A program made the position numbers and the translations under genes. This document shows, piece by piece, positions 1 through 12,294 of a stretch of DNA of 64,000 bases; positions within the stretch are counted from its first letter, which is position 1, and the number at the start of each line of letters is the position of its first letter. The DNA is from Limnoperna fortunei (lineage: Eukaryota > Mollusca > Bivalvia > Mytilida > Modiolidae), in the NCBI GenBank assembly GCA_944474755.1, contig OX104119.1, positions 44,541,927 to 44,605,926 of the forward strand. Direction: 5' to 3'. The notes below the pieces were generated by a model. It searched no databases, was not told where the DNA came from, and worked only from the letters and a program-made list of their open reading frames with translations.

Positions 1-1125
1 TGATGTGTACAAAGTTTCAAAGCAGTACTTTCAGTTGTTTCAGAGGAGAAGATTTTAAAAAATCAATTAAAACCGATTAAAAAACACAGTTCAAGGGGAA
101 TAACTCTTAAACGGTTAATCAGACAATCTTGACATTTAAGTCATTTTTGTAGCCCTCATAGAGCAGAACAATTAAGCAATGCTAACTTTTTCTCTAGTTC
201 TAATAATTTTCAAGATTTTGAGGCAAAAATGGCAAAAATCATCAATTTTGACAATTAAAGGGCAAGAACTCCTATAAGGAGTCATCATACAACTTCAACC
301 CAATGGAGTGTTTCTTAGAGCTTTTGATGCAGATGAAGGCATGTCTATTCAGTTTTCCTGTATCTGTAACACTTTTTTAAATATAAGCCAAAAACTGTAT
401 TTTACCGCCCCCCCATCCTATTTTTAGCCATGGTGGCCATGTTGGTTAATCTGCAGCCATGGTTGGTGCAAACTCGGTTGAGGACATTTGACAGATGATG
501 TGTACAAAGTTTCAAAGCAGTACTTTCAGTTGTTTCAGAGGAGAAGATTTTAAAAAATCTATTAAAACCGATTAAAAAAAACAGTTCAAGGGGAATACCT
601 CTTAAACGGTTAATCAGACAATCTTGACCCTTAAGTCATTTTTGTAGCCCTCATAGAGCAGAACAATTAAGCAATGCTAACTTTTTCTCTAGTTCTAATA
701 ATTTTCAAGATTTTGAGGCAAAAATGGCAAAAATCATCAATTTTGACAATTAAAGGGCAATAACTCCTACAAGGAGTCATCATACAACTTTGACCCAATG
801 GAGTGTTTAGTAGAGCTTTAGATGCTGAAGAAGGAAGGTCTCTTCGGTTTTCCTGTATCTCTTATACTTTTTGAACTATAAGCAAAAAACTGTATTTTGT
901 TCCCTCTGTTCTATTTTTAGCCATGGCGGCCATGTTGGTTGGTCTGAGGCCATGATTTAGGCAAACTTGGTAGAGGGCATTTTACTGATGATGCATGCAA
1001 AGTTTCAAAGCAATCCCTTCAGTGGTTTTTGAGGAGAAGATTTTTTAAGAAAAGTTAACGACGACGACGACGGACGCCAAGTGATGGCAATAGCTCACAT
1101 GACCCTTCGGGTCAGGTGAGCTAAA
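1..1125. repeat. A-family tandem-repeat element, right part (cut by window edge)
   Basis: The block AAAGTTTCAAAGCAGTACTT recurs at about 8, 504 and 1549, and blocks such as CAATCTTGACC and AAAGGGCAATAACTCC recur in the same order, so this is an array of roughly 0.5 kb composite units. It ends with GACGAC repeats, then CACATGACCCTTCGGGTCAGGTGAGCTAAAAA at 1095-1125, the same terminus as at 35880-35916. No coding capacity is visible. The left terminus lies outside the window. Confidence 0.85.
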
Positions 1126-2176
1126 AATGTTCAAGGAGAATAATTCCTAAACGGTTCATCAGACAATCTTGACCCTAAAGTCATTTTTGTAGCCCTCATA
1201 GAGCAGAACAATTAAGCAATGCTAACTTTTTCTCTAGTTCTAATAATTTTCAAGATTTTGAGGCAAAAATGTCAAAAATAATCAATTTCGACAATTAAAG
1301 GGCAATAACTCCTATAAGGAGTCATCATACAACTTCAACCCAATGGAGTGTTTCGTAGAGCTTTTGATGCAGATGAAGGCATGACGCTTCGGTTTTCCTG
1401 TATCTGTTACACTTTTTTAAATATAAGCCAAAAACTGTATTTTACCCCCCCCCCTCCGTCCTATTTTTAGCCATGGTGGCCATGTTGGTTAATCTGCAGC
1501 CATGGTTGGTGCAAACTTGGTTGAGGACATTTGACGGATGATGTGTACAAAGTTTCAAAGCAGTACTTTCAGTTGTTTCAGAGGAGAAGATTTTAAAAAA
1601 TCAATTAAAACCGATTAAAAAAAACAGTTCAAGGGGAATAACTCTTAAACGGTTAATCAGACAATCTTGACCTTTTTGTCATTTTTGAAGCCCTCATAGA
1701 GCAGAACAATTAATCAATGCTAAACTTTTTCTCTAGTTCTAATAATTTTCAAGATTTTGAGGCATAAATGACAAAAACTAATCAATTTTTACAATTAAAG
1801 GGCAATAACTCCTACATGGAGTCATCATACAACTTTGAACCAATGGAGTGTTTTGTAGAGCTTTAGATGCTGAAGAAGGAAAGTCTCTTCGGATTTCCTG
1901 TATCTGTTATACTTTTTGAACTATAAGCAAAAAACTGTATTTTGACCCCCCTGTTCTATTTTTAGCCATGTCGGCCATGTTGGTTGGTCTGAGGCCATGA
2001 TTTGTGCAACCTTGGTAGAGGACATTTTACTGATGATGTGTGCAAAGTTTCAAAGCAATCCCTTCAGTGGTTTTGGAGGAGAAGATTTTTGAAGAAAAGT
2101 TAACGACGACGACGACGATGGACGATGGACGCCAAGTGATGGTAATAGCTCACATGACCCTTCGAGTCTGGTTTCA
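1126..2176. repeat. A-family element, second copy resuming mid-element
   Basis: Directly after the terminus at 1125 the sequence continues with TGTTCAAGGAGAATAATTCC, which is an internal A-family segment (compare 35248 onward), and runs to another A terminus near 2165. This is what an A element inserted into an older A element would leave, or else an unequal exchange between copies. The terminal motif of this copy is diverged (ACCCTTCGAGTC). Confidence 0.75.
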
Positions 2177-4550
2177 ATTCGACCAGTGGGTGCAGAGAAG
2201 ATTGTTTTATGCTTACCAATATGACGACAATTGACACCTAGACAACAAAAGCTTATAATGACCTATTGTTCAACTGCACAAAAAGGTTAATGACAGACAG
2301 AAGACTAACACGTAGTGATAACAAAAGCTATAAAAGTTCTTATGAATGATGAAGCTGTTATCTTTGCCATTTTTCTACATGTTAATGCTTTTGTTTGTTA
2401 CTATTGTCTGATTATTAGATGCCTCCTACAATGTTTGATCGCTTTTATTTTGATTACAGTTCCCATCTTTGTTATATTACTATACCAGCTAATGAAGACA
2501 GACAATATGTTACAAGTATGTGTAAATCATAATATGATGTTTATGTGTGTTGAAATTTACCAGGACAACATTTACAGTTTAACAGAATGGCTTTAAACAA
2601 CAAGATACTAATATAAGTACAGCTTTACTCTAACTGCCAAAAGCACCAATACAAGTTTTTGTAAACAAAAATGTTTCCACTATCGTATGTCCAGCATACG
2701 ACAACAATTATACAGAATATAAGAATAAATTGAATGTTCAAATTGTACAGTATTAATCAGTAATTTACTGTTTATTTTGACAGTGGTTTTATGACACTCA
2801 CGTCCCGTTTTGTCTTACTTAATAAATAATTTCACATGTTGACATGTCTATAACATTTGTATAAATGTCTTATATAAAGATTTACAGAAATTAATTTAGC
2901 CGATTCCAAATTGCATATCATATTTGTCTTAATTTCATGAGACTTTAAAACACTATTTCTTATTATATTCTCCATGTTAAAAATCTCTGTTTATTGCATG
3001 AAAAATATGATGAAATTCAATAATTGCTGCTGATCGCATAAAATTATCCAGAAATGTACTTGTTACTTGTCAAAAACGGACATTTTCCTAACGAGGTAAT
3101 AGCAGTGTCTTACACTGGAATTATCAAAACATGTTTTGACAAACTTCTTTTATATTATAAGTGTTGTTAGAAGAATTAAGGTATTAGAAAAAGAGTACTG
3201 GAATTGTTGTTTTTTTAATCAGACAATTAAAGTGAAAACTTTATATTTTTCTTAAAAAAATTTGCTTTTCTGTTAAATGTATATATCTGTTAATTGCATT
3301 TTCTTCCCCTGACAGATTGGTTATGCAATTTAAAGGAATCTACTGTGTTGTCTAATTAATTATCAACACCTTGTTTGCTAAGTTGCTTTTTAAGAACTTA
3401 TTGATAATATGTAGTGGTACCACAGGATCATCTGTGTACAAGTTGGCAGGTCTTACCTCATACTCTGTACTCCCCCCCCCCCCCCAAAAAAAAAAACAAA
3501 GTGTTATACAAATCTTAATATCAGCATTTTTCCAACAATACAGCATATGGTTACAAAAAATGCACTGGTATAAAAATACAAATCTTAACCTTAGTATTAT
3601 AGTTAACAATACTGGCAAGATTGAAAACATTGCACCAGTATAAAAATAGAAATCTTTAAGCATTTGTTGAACAATACATCTTTGATTATAAAAATAAAAA
3701 TCTTTACCTTTACCTGTACCCTTAAAAAATCTGGATTTCATTAAAAATATTAAAAGACTGAAGTATGTTTATGTATATTATAATGTATAAAATGAAATCA
3801 AAACTGATAACAATGAATCATTTCAGTGAATTTTGTGAATAACGAAAAAAATGTTAGAGAACAACAAAACCATATTGTTTATTCATGTATCTTCAAAACA
3901 TTTATTTATATCAACTCTAAACCTTAGACCTCAATTTTGAGACGAGATTCATACATAAGGGGTTTAAACAGAATTGTCAATCTATAACGCCAGTCGAACA
4001 AATAAATTACAAAATATCCTGTATTATTATAATATCATTTAGAACAACGCCCGAAAATGTAAAAAAAGGAACCATAAGTATTTGATATAAGATATTTGCA
4101 TTGGAAGTACTTCATGACAGGATTGTTAACTTGGCAGAAATTCTAAAATATATTCTGAAGAATGTAGTAAAATAAAATTAGCTTTTGTATCACATAAAAA
4201 AACTGGAATGACTTTATTGTGCTATTGTGCTTTTTAAAAGTAAAAAAAAACAATTGAAATAAATATTAACAAATAATAATTATAATAAATAAAAATAACA
4301 ACATAGTTCTCAGAAACTACATTTATACAAGTTAAGATATGTTGTTCATGCATTCCTTAGAAAAATCTGTATTAATTTGATTTTCTGCTCAAAACTATAA
4401 AATAAACTCCCTTTAAACTAGGAATGCTCTTTGATCTTTAAATTTGTTTCGAATACTAAGCAACTTTGTATAATTTTGTTCTGGGCAGTGCACTAAAAAT
4501 AAGTCATGATTTCATCACAGGTACCTATAATTACTCTGTTAGTGCACAGT
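2177..4550. other. AT-rich stretch without recognised gene
   Basis: Open frames here (for example 2315-2596 and 3352-3741) are short, of low-complexity composition and show no splice or domain support. A homopolymer run of 14 C followed by 11 A lies at 3472-3496. If the minus-strand gene ends near 9.1 kb, this region is 3' flank of that gene. I see nothing else in it. Confidence 0.6.
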
Positions 4551-4718
4551 AAATCTTAAATAATAGAAAGACTAGAAACATTGAGATATTTTAAGATTCA
4601 TAAAATTCTGACACATAAAAATGAGAGTGATTATTCTATTGTGAGATAAATCTTAAATAAAAGAATGACTAGAAACATTGAGATATTTTAAGATACATAA
4701 AATTCTGACACATAAAAA
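4551..4718. repeat. Local tandem duplication, 97 bp period
   Basis: AAATCTTAAATAA...AGACTAGAAACATTGAGATATTTTAAGAT...ACACATAAAAA occurs at 4551-4620 and again at 4648-4718, about 95% alike by eye. It is a simple two-copy local duplication with no coding content. Confidence 0.85.
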
Positions 4719-5763
4719 AACAAACAGGCAGCTATTACGGAATTACTAATGAACCTAACAGGTTTTTTAAGTTAATATATAATCACAGATTTATGGGGTT
4801 TTTCTTTTGAAAATGTTGAGGTTTATAATTATACTTCTAAAATTGTTTTGTGATTATTGGGAAATTTGGACATCTGAAGTTTGGTAACAGGTATATGTTG
4901 TTATTCATTACACTGGACACCTGATAATTGTGTTCATTTAATAAATTACAATTCTGAAAAGCCAAGTAAGGAGACTTTTTAATGAAAGTACATTAAACTA
5001 ACACGATAAATAAAACCATGCAGACAAGATCGCTCAAAGAACAACTTTATACATTTTTTTATTTTGATTTTTTGAGGGTTTATTAATTGTTTTTTTTTGT
5101 TTTGTTTTAATAGACATTTTTACACACATCAAGTCATCGAATTTAAAATATACATCTGATTTGAATGTCTGCATAATATTGTATCTTATAACTTGTAACA
5201 CCAAAATCTTGACAATTTAACATTTATTGCCAGCAAAAAAAAATATTTACCTTACAGCATCTGAAAATTATTCTGATTCCAAAATAGAAAGCAAATAAAA
5301 ATAAGTATACTGAAAAATTAAAAATAATTTTTAGAAAGTGTTTTACAGTTTAATCATGTGACATGTTTTTATGTATGAAAGCTTTCAAATATCATTCATT
5401 AAACAAAACTTTTAATACATGCTTTTTAGGATTTTTTGCATATATAGTTCAGATATGTATGTATATACAAGTGTACCAACTTCATGTAATGTGTACAGTT
5501 ACAATGAAACAGCATAAACAACATTCTAGAGAATCTATAGCTGTATATCTGAAAAAAAGAACATAAATATGCATTCAATAATTCTTAATCATAGCAAAGG
5601 ATTATTAAGAACAAAATTTCAGAGATGGGAGATATATAAAAGCTGAACTAGTCAGTACAGTTATTTGCAATCTTCATTCCACAATTAACATTAAAAAAAA
5701 TTTGCAGTCTATTTTTTCAGCAAACTTACAATAGATTATGATCAATTAACTTAAAACACAAAT
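4719..5763. other. AT-rich stretch without recognised gene
   Basis: Only poly-T/poly-A tracts and short frames are present. No conserved motif, RNA gene or repeat family shared with the rest of the window was recognised. Confidence 0.5.
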
Positions 5764-6318
5764 GATGCCCACTGCCTGACCAGTGACATGACAGGTGTGT
5801 TGCAACAGGCAGGAATTTTAAGAAAACTGAATGAACTTAAAAATACCTTGGTCCTGCATACTTCCATTTTGTGTACAATCGTTCTACTAAATATAAATGC
5901 TGAAGCTAAAAAAAAATACAAAGACAGCTGGACACTGCATATTTAACTATCTCTAATATGAAAATTTAATGAACATCAAAATCCTTTGGTCCTCCACATA
6001 ATGCTTATGTGTACCAATATGCTACTAGATATAAATGCTATAGCACAAAAAATGAAGGAGACAATAGCATGTACAAGGCATGTACCACTGTATCGCATGC
6101 AACCTGCAAATTGACCAAGTCCAACTATCTCTAATTTTGTGTAAATTTAATGGAAATTAAAATCCTTTAGCCCTACAAACCTTCATTATGTGTACAAACA
6201 TCATACAAAATATAAATGATGTTGCCCTAAAAGTGTAGAAGTTACCCTGACAAGCCAATCTGGATGGACATGAAGGGTAAATTAATATGCCCCCAACTTT
6301 TCGTCTCAAGGGCATAAA
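5764..6318. repeat. J-family element (pearl-like, three degenerate monomers)
   Basis: Degenerate monomers of about 140-180 bp repeat the phrase CCTNCATA/CTTCCATT...TGTGTAC...ATATAAATG at about 5851, 5993 and 6171. The start has GTGTGTTGCAACAGGC and the end has a short hairpin, ATGCCCCC...AAGGGCATAAA. The same family flanks the nested insertion at 46203-52008, which confirms it as a discrete element. Confidence 0.7.
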
Positions 6319-6601
6319 TATGCAAGTAAGATAACAAATTACAAAATCAATGATTCATAATGACTTAAATTACTTGATTAAAATTGATTAGTTGAATGAA
6401 TTCTTAAAATTCAGGACGAGAAAAAGTTGACTAACAAATAATAAGATAAAAATTAAAAATTTAAATCAGTCAACTGTATTAAAATGTAGAGCCTAAATGC
6501 TCTACAACTAACCATGGCCATAACACTCAGAAGGATAATACAATGTCTGCAAAAATTAAATTAAACCTCTCTAGAAGTGTACAGAATGTTATGTTTGATT
6601 A
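6319..6601. other. AT-rich spacer
   Basis: No gene or repeat match recognised between the J element and the TA-flanked element that follows. Confidence 0.4.
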
Positions 6602-8859
6602 CTGTGAAAGTATTTAAATTCGTGGGTATCAATTTACGTGGTTTTAGCCAAAATTGCAAATTAGTGGATTTGTAAGTTTGAAGAAAATTTTGTTTGTGGT
6701 ATTTGGCTGTACTCACAACATAATAAAGATGATCAAGACATATTTGTTGTTTACTTAGATAAACATATGCCAGAAAATCCCTTTATAATATGTAATTATC
6801 ATTAATTAATGTGTTAACGAGCTATGATTATTTTTCTTCATTCAGCTGTAAAGATAGGTCTCAGTTTTATTATCTTTTCATATTTAAGCTTTAAAACTAT
6901 CCAAGGAAAATAAACTGGTTTTTTTTTAAATTTCAATATTTATCAATCCTTATTTGAATTATTAACTTTATGATCTTAACACCTTTTAAAAAATTGAAGA
7001 ATGTCTCCATGGGACACGGATGTCCCCGCTAAAGGAAGTCCCAAACAGGAAGTAGTTGTCCAACAGGTCTGAAAGTCGCTTAGGACGTACAACTTGTGAT
7101 ACTGAACCACCCTGCCAAATTTCAAATTGTTCTTGTGTACGGTTTCTGAGAAAAGCTTGACGGAAATTTTCATACTCATGTTAACACATTTTCATATCGG
7201 CCCAGTCGCAACAGGAAGTAGTTGTCCGACAGGTCTGAAAGTCGCTTAGGACGTACAACTTGTGATACTGAACCACAATGCCAAATTTCAAATTGTTCTC
7301 ATGTACGGTTTCTGAGAAAAGCTTGACAGAAATTTTCATACTCATGTTAACACATTTTCATATCGGCCCAATTGCAAACAGGAAGTAGTTGTCCGACAGG
7401 TCTGAAAGTTGCTTAGGACGTACAACTTGTGATACTGAACCACCCTGCCAAATTTCAAATTGTTCTTGTGTACGATTTCTGAGAAAAGCTTGACAGAAAT
7501 TTTCATACTCATGTTAACACATTTTCATATCGGCCCAGTCGCAACAGGAAGTAGTTGTCCGACAGGTCTGAAAGTCGCTTAGGACGTACAACTTGTGATA
7601 CTGAACCACAATGCCAAATTTCAAATTGTTCTCATGTACGGTTTCTGAGAAAAGCTTGACAGAAATTTTCATACTCATGTTAACACATTTTCATATCGGC
7701 CCAATCGCAAACAGGAAGTAGTTGTCCGACAGGTCTGAAAGTTGCTTAGGACGTACAACTTGTGATACTGAACCACCCTGCCAAATTTCAAATTGTTCTC
7801 ATGTACGGTTTCTGGGAAAAGCTTGACGGAAATTTTCATACTCATTTTAACACATTTTCATATCGGCCCAGTCACAAACAGGAAGTAGTTGTCCGACAGG
7901 TCTGAAAGTCGCTTAGGACGTACAACTTGTGATACTGAACCAACCTGCCAAATTTCAAATTGTTCTCATGTACGGTTTCTGAGAAAAGCTTGACGGAAAT
8001 TTTCATACTCATGTTAACACATTTTCATATCGGCCCAGTCCCAAACAGGAAGTAGTTATCCGACAGGTCTGAAAGTCGCTTAGGACGTACAACTTGTGAT
8101 ACTGAACCACCCTGCCAAATTTCAAATTGTTCTGATGTACGGTTTCTGAGAAAAGCTTGACGGAAATTCGTACGGACGTACAGACGGGCGGACGGACATG
8201 AGTAAAACTTAATGCCCCCCCGACATGTCGTCACGGGGGCATAAAAACACCTGGCTAGACTTTTAATTGATTTATGGTGATCAAAGGGATTAATTTTGTT
8301 TGAAACTATCCTATGGATGTTTATATAACAGTAGTTAAGTTTTTATGGCTTCAGTCGGGTTTTGACAGGACATGATTATAAATTTGATAGAGAAAATAGA
8401 TTAATTTTTTACTAGCATAAAATTTATTCTAATTTTTTGATTAGAAAAGAACATGTGAACGTACAAGATACATTATAACACTTCTGTTCACATAAAATGA
8501 ACACTTTTCAAAAAAAATTTAAATAAACCGGAAGTATAACTGACTTGCACAAAAATGTATGAAATCATTTGAATTTCACTAAATAAACATGACAAAAACT
8601 TATCTGAGATTTTTTTAATGATTGACTTTGATATCCAAGGTATTTATATCTGGTAGATTAATCAAAGATTGGCTGTCCCATAGCTTGCAACCTATTAAAA
8701 ATACACTTCAATGACATAGAGCACAGGTCCACATGGTAAAACGTAGCTCATTTAATAATACAAATGATTTAATATTTCGTTGGATTCTTAAATTCGTGGA
8801 TCAGCCTACCCACTAAAACCATGAAAATTGGTACCCCACGAATAAAAAGGAATTCACAG
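6602..8859. mobile_element. TA-flanked inverted-repeat DNA element carrying a nested B array
   Basis: The left end reads CTGTGAAAGTATTTAAATTC and the complement of the right end reads CTGTGAATTCCTTTTTATTC. Similarity continues inward through CGTGGG...ATGGTTTTAG for roughly 75 bp. Both ends are bordered by TA (6600-6601 and 8860-8861), as expected of a TA-targeting cut-and-paste element. No transposase is visible, so it is non-autonomous. About 1.27 kb of it is the B array, inserted later. Confidence 0.7.
6985..8252. repeat. B-family element: seven tandem ~167 bp monomers with terminal hairpin
   Basis: The monomer start ACAGGAAGTAGTTGTCC recurs at about 7044, 7210, 7377, 7543, 7711, 7877 and 8044, a period near 167 bp. 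The 5' end has GGGACACGGATGTCCCCGC. The 3' end has GGACGTACAGACGGGCGGACGGACATGAG, then a hairpin ATGCCCCC...GGGGGCAT before TAAAA. The ACGG-type run plus 3' hairpin resembles pearl elements of bivalves (Helitron/Helentron-related by literature; inference here). Confidence 0.85.
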
Positions 8860-8866
8860 TATAATG

Positions 8867-8992
8867 TTTGTTTGAATGGTGTTTTAACGCCACTTTTAGC
8901 AATTTTTCAGCTATATCATGGCGTCCAGTTTTTATTGGGGGAGAAAGCCGAGTACCCGGAGAAAACCCCCGACCTGCGATAGCACAGTATAA
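8867..8992 (-). mobile_element. 5'-truncated tRNA-derived SINE with 12-bp target duplication
   Basis: On the minus strand this is the 3' domain of the SINE seen in full at 28317-28586 (GTACTCGGCTTTCTCCCCCA, then AAAAACTGGACGCCATGATA, then GTGGCGTTAAAACACCATTC and a CAAACA tail). CACAGTATAATG occurs on both sides (8855-8866 and 8993-9004), a target-site duplication. The tRNA head is missing, typical of 5' truncation during retroposition. The left duplication overlaps the end of the TA element, so the SINE arrived later. Confidence 0.85.
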
Positions 8993-9110
8993 TGCATTAA
9001 TACAATAAATGGCTGAATATGTTAACAATATGTTTTATGAGATATAAAATAGAGATATAAAGTAGGAGATTTTTTTTTATGTAAGCTAAATTACCATTAT
9101 CAGACACCCA

Positions 9111-9205
9111 TTAGTATGGTTTTGTGCTATTCCCAGGAGAAGATGGCATATCCATGTCCCCTTCATATGGTTCTCTATTATCACATTCAGCCTCAGCCCT
9201 TGATA
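9111..9205 (-). CDS. Terminal coding exon (cytoplasmic tail end)
   Basis: Minus-strand acceptor CTTTTGTAG precedes the exon. Its first two bases, TA, complete a codon begun by the G that ends the preceding exon (GTA, Val). The frame then encodes a short acidic tail beginning SRAEAECDNREPYEG and ending NSTKPY before TAA at 9113-9111. It holds two Tyr, one in an acidic context (EPYEGD), plausible for phosphorylation but not diagnostic. The 3' UTR would continue to lower coordinates. No polyadenylation signal in good context was pinned down, because the next 250 bp include the SINE fragment. Confidence 0.72.
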
Positions 9206-10432
9206 CTACAAAAGACCATTTTTTATCAAATTTACTAATGTTGTGTACATTGTAACTAATATTCTACTTTTCACATGTTTGTATGCTTGTCTAAAGAGGG
9301 GTTTATGAAATATCGACTTTTAATACATGCATTTTACGGAATCTATCATCTCCGTCTGCGATTTGTCTTGAAATTGACAAGTGAGATAACCGATATCTTG
9401 TAGTCTGCTAAAATGACAAACAAAAGCATTTGCATCACACTTCAAAAGTGATGTTTATCATTAAAAGTTTTGCTGGGAATAAAAAGTCATAAAAAAAATC
9501 AAGGTTATAAAATTTTAAACACATTTAAAGTTTCGCTGGAATTAAACTATGAAAATATATCAGTTCAACCAATTTATCTAGTCTATAAAACCATGTTTCA
9601 TTTTCATATTATATACAACACAATACTATATACGGGTTCATATTCCTCCGGTCAGGGAATATAAAACACAGACAGGGAATATGAACATGTATCCCCTATG
9701 AAAATCCACACTAACCATGATAACATATATTATAACATAATATATATGTTTGCATTTTTCCTATTGGCCTTAACCAATACATGTGCTTTCCATTTCCTAT
9801 GATACTGGTTTGCTAAAAACACTCATTCTACTCAATAAAAAACCATATTGCACTCTCATGAGAAATTTATGAATGGAAATACCTAGCACCTGCTGTTTCC
9901 CCCCAACGAAAATAAGATCAATCAAATCCTCCCTCCTTAATCCCCTAAACCAATCAAAATTATCGTTCTGACTGATGTTCGGACTATGTTGTTGTTTGTA
10001 AACATGGTAACGTCATTGAGTGAACGTAATACGGATAGTTCTGGTGTTAATAAGTGAAGATTTGCAGATACTACTAACTTGGAAATTAATGAAATCATTA
10101 AGAAAAGAGATGCTGTAAACACTCGCAAATAAAAAGATCAAGCAATTAGTTTTTTACGAAATATTCAAGTGAAACGGAGATGTCAGTTAGTTTGAAAACT
10201 GCAAACCCTCAGTAATTGTACTCATATCTTTGTAAATTATTATGCAGAAGCAAGGACTACGGATGGGACATTAAACAAGAAAAAATCACTGCAAACAATT
10301 TGTCATGGATTATGTCGATATTTTATCGATTTTCGAAAAATAAACATGAAAGACAGTCACATTCGGGAATAAAAAAAATCGTGTATATTCATTTCATGAC
10401 TCAATAAATGATGTAATAAAACAACTACTACA
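9206..10432. other. Intronic sequence without recognised gene
   Basis: AT-rich sequence between tail exons. A small inverted repeat, GTTCATATTCC at 9636-9646 with GGAATATGAAC at 9676-9686, is the only structure noticed. Short frames here lack splice or domain support. Confidence 0.45.
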
Positions 10433-10544
10433 CTTGAACTTGATCAAATGAGATTTTATGGACCAGGGTAGAATAATATTGAACTCGCCTCGTTCAATAT
10501 TATTCTACCCTGCTCCATAAAACCTCATACTGATCTTGTTCAAG
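10433..10544. repeat. Foldback inverted repeat (~52 bp arms, 7-nt loop)
   Basis: The inner arms are a perfect 21-bp inverted repeat, 10464-10484 and 10492-10512, around a 7-nt loop TCGCCTC. The outer arms continue the pairing with a few mismatches to CTTGAAC at 10433 and its complement GTTCAAG at 10538-10544. It is a near-complete hairpin and probably a miniature foldback element. Confidence 0.85.
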
Positions 10545-10803
10545 AGCAGTAATTGTATAGTATTTAAACAGTACATAATATATATACAACTCTATATACA
10601 CATGTCAATTAAAAGTCACAGAGCATTAAAAAATGCACAATCTACTTCATGTTAAATTGGTTGAAGTGTTGTGTTTGAAATATGGCAAAAAACTATGCTC
10701 ACTAGTGATACCCCACCAAAAAGTATTTGGTAAACTGGAAGTATATGAAGGAGCATGAAATCGCTATACACCATATGGAACTTTAGGATAAAGCAATTTG
10801 CAA

Positions 10804-11236
10804 ACAAGTGTGGACTGTGAGCACGCTCACAAAGGGATACCCCCCGCTTCGTTTTCAAGTCCAATTATCTCCCTTGAATGATATCCGACAGTGATGAAAA
10901 TCCTTCATGCAAATCTACATATGATGTACTTCCTTCACGTTAAGTTTCATCAAAATCTGTCAAACAGTTTAGGAGGAGTTGTGCTTAGAAGGTCTCCCAC
11001 TGAATACTATATTTAATAAAAAGTCTAAGTCCAATTATTTCCCCTGAATAATATCCGACAGCAACGAAAATTCTTCATGCACATCTACATATGATGTACT
11101 TCCTTCATTTAAAGTGTCATAAAAATCTGTCAAGCCGTTTAGGAGGAGAAGCACTTACAAGGGATGTGGACAGACGGACAGACAGACATGGTGATTCCTA
11201 TATACCCCCCCCAAACAAGTTTGTGGGGGTATATAT
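10804..11236. repeat. E-family pearl-like element (two monomers)
   Basis: Starts ACAAGTGTGGACTGTGAGCA with a stem GTGAGC/GCTCAC, then GATACCCCCCGC. Two monomers repeat TCCAATTATYTCCCNTGAAT, ATCCGACAG and GTTTAGGAGGAG at about 165 bp spacing. It ends with GTGGACAGACGGACAGACAGAC and a hairpin ATACCCCCC...GTGGGGGTATA. A second copy lies at 61845-62120. Confidence 0.8.
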
Positions 11237-11419
11237 ATCAGGCTATTGCATGCTTTAGTTGCTTAGAAAACTGTCATGGAAATTTTTGTTATGGACGGAC
11301 CAACGGACTAGGGTCAAACAGTTTAGTTCCCTCTTGTAGACAAAACTGTATTTATCTATCTACAATAGTTTTACAATTCCAGTCAAAGTATTGAATTTAA
11401 CTTGGTTAATGCTTGCAAA

Positions 11420-12186
11420 CTATTAAAAATCGCAAAAGTCTGAAATGGCCAGGTTGCGAGCCAAGTGCCTTAATAAATATGAAAGGTAATTGTTTACAAT
11501 ATATTGGAAGAAGGTTGGGTCTGATTGTGCTTTTAAATTCAGCAGAATCTGCCAATTTATTTCTATTTTTTTCAGCAACCATCATGGATAAAACACTGTA
11601 CAAGATACAATTTTGGTAATGTATCATCTTTGGTTCAGTTTACCAGTAGTTTCTGAAGAGAAGAGTTTTGCTAAAAATCATACTCAGTGAAAACTGGAAC
11701 AGTTTTCATTTTTCAAAGAAACCCAAGTCTGTGTCTATTCCTGCTCAAAAGGCTACAGTTCAAATTTGAGCTGAAATTGCTAAACATTGATGCAGCCATT
11801 AAAATATATTCTATTTTAGTTATATCTGCCATTTTTGATAGGAGGGCATGGCTTTAAGTTGCATTTTTAGTTAGGAAAATCCAAGAATCATCCATAGCAA
11901 GTTGGTTGAAAATCGTAACAGACAAACCAATGATAATATAAAAGGTTTAATAAGGGTACAACTGAAGGACAGTGGATGCAAAAAAAGTCAAAAAACTTTC
12001 TGTCAGTAGTTAAGAGTGTCAGGGGATAGAGACTATCTGGGATATATATTGCAGCAGATTAAATATGTTCTTTAATTGTGCTTTTAATAGATTTTGATTT
12101 ACGCCAGCCTGGAATTAAGGTATTCTGACTAGATTTAAAAAGGGTTCATTGTTTATCTGATCTTACAAATACAACTGCCTACTAAC
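11420..12186. repeat. Segmental duplicate of 25.5-26.2 kb (left part)
   Basis: From about 11528 (GCTTTTAAATTCAGCAGAAT) to the stalk exon donor at 12186 the sequence matches 25538-26178 closely throughout, including single-copy intron sequence. The start (11426-11480) also matches the left end of the P repeat at 26912. This is a copy of an intron-exon block from elsewhere in the same gene. Confidence 0.85.
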
Positions 12187-12294
12187 CATGTGTAGTTTGT
12201 TTTACCCTTGCTGTTTTGTCTTGCATAGTAGATGCGGTGACCATTTGTGTATTTGCAGTCGGTTCCATTGTTTCATACTGTTGTCCAGTTGTGG
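12187..12294 (-). CDS. Thr-rich stalk exon copy, out of order
   Basis: This 108-bp in-frame exon has acceptor TTTTCTTCGTCAG and donor G|GTTAGTAGG, phase 1 at both ends. It encodes ATTGQQYETMEPTANTQ followed by a Thr/Ser/Met-rich stretch and KQTTHG. It closely matches the stalk exons at 26179-26286 and 27503-27607, but it lies between the tail exon at 13920-14045 and the terminal exon. In a linear transcript it would place stalk sequence in the cytoplasmic tail. It may be a silent relic of the segmental duplication or an alternative exon. The frame and splice sites are intact. Confidence 0.5.

Noticed and set aside
1057..1080. GAC/ACG repeats as a trinucleotide expansion
   Set aside because: They are part of the conserved terminus of A elements (also at 2103 and 35839), not an independent expansion.
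2315..2596. 93-codon hydrophobic plus-strand frame
   Set aside because: Hydrophobicity follows from AT-rich composition. No start context, homology or splice support.
3352..3741. 129-codon minus-strand frame
   Set aside because: It crosses the poly-C/poly-A tract (reads as Gly/Phe runs) and repeats a short AT-rich phrase. No splice sites or motif.
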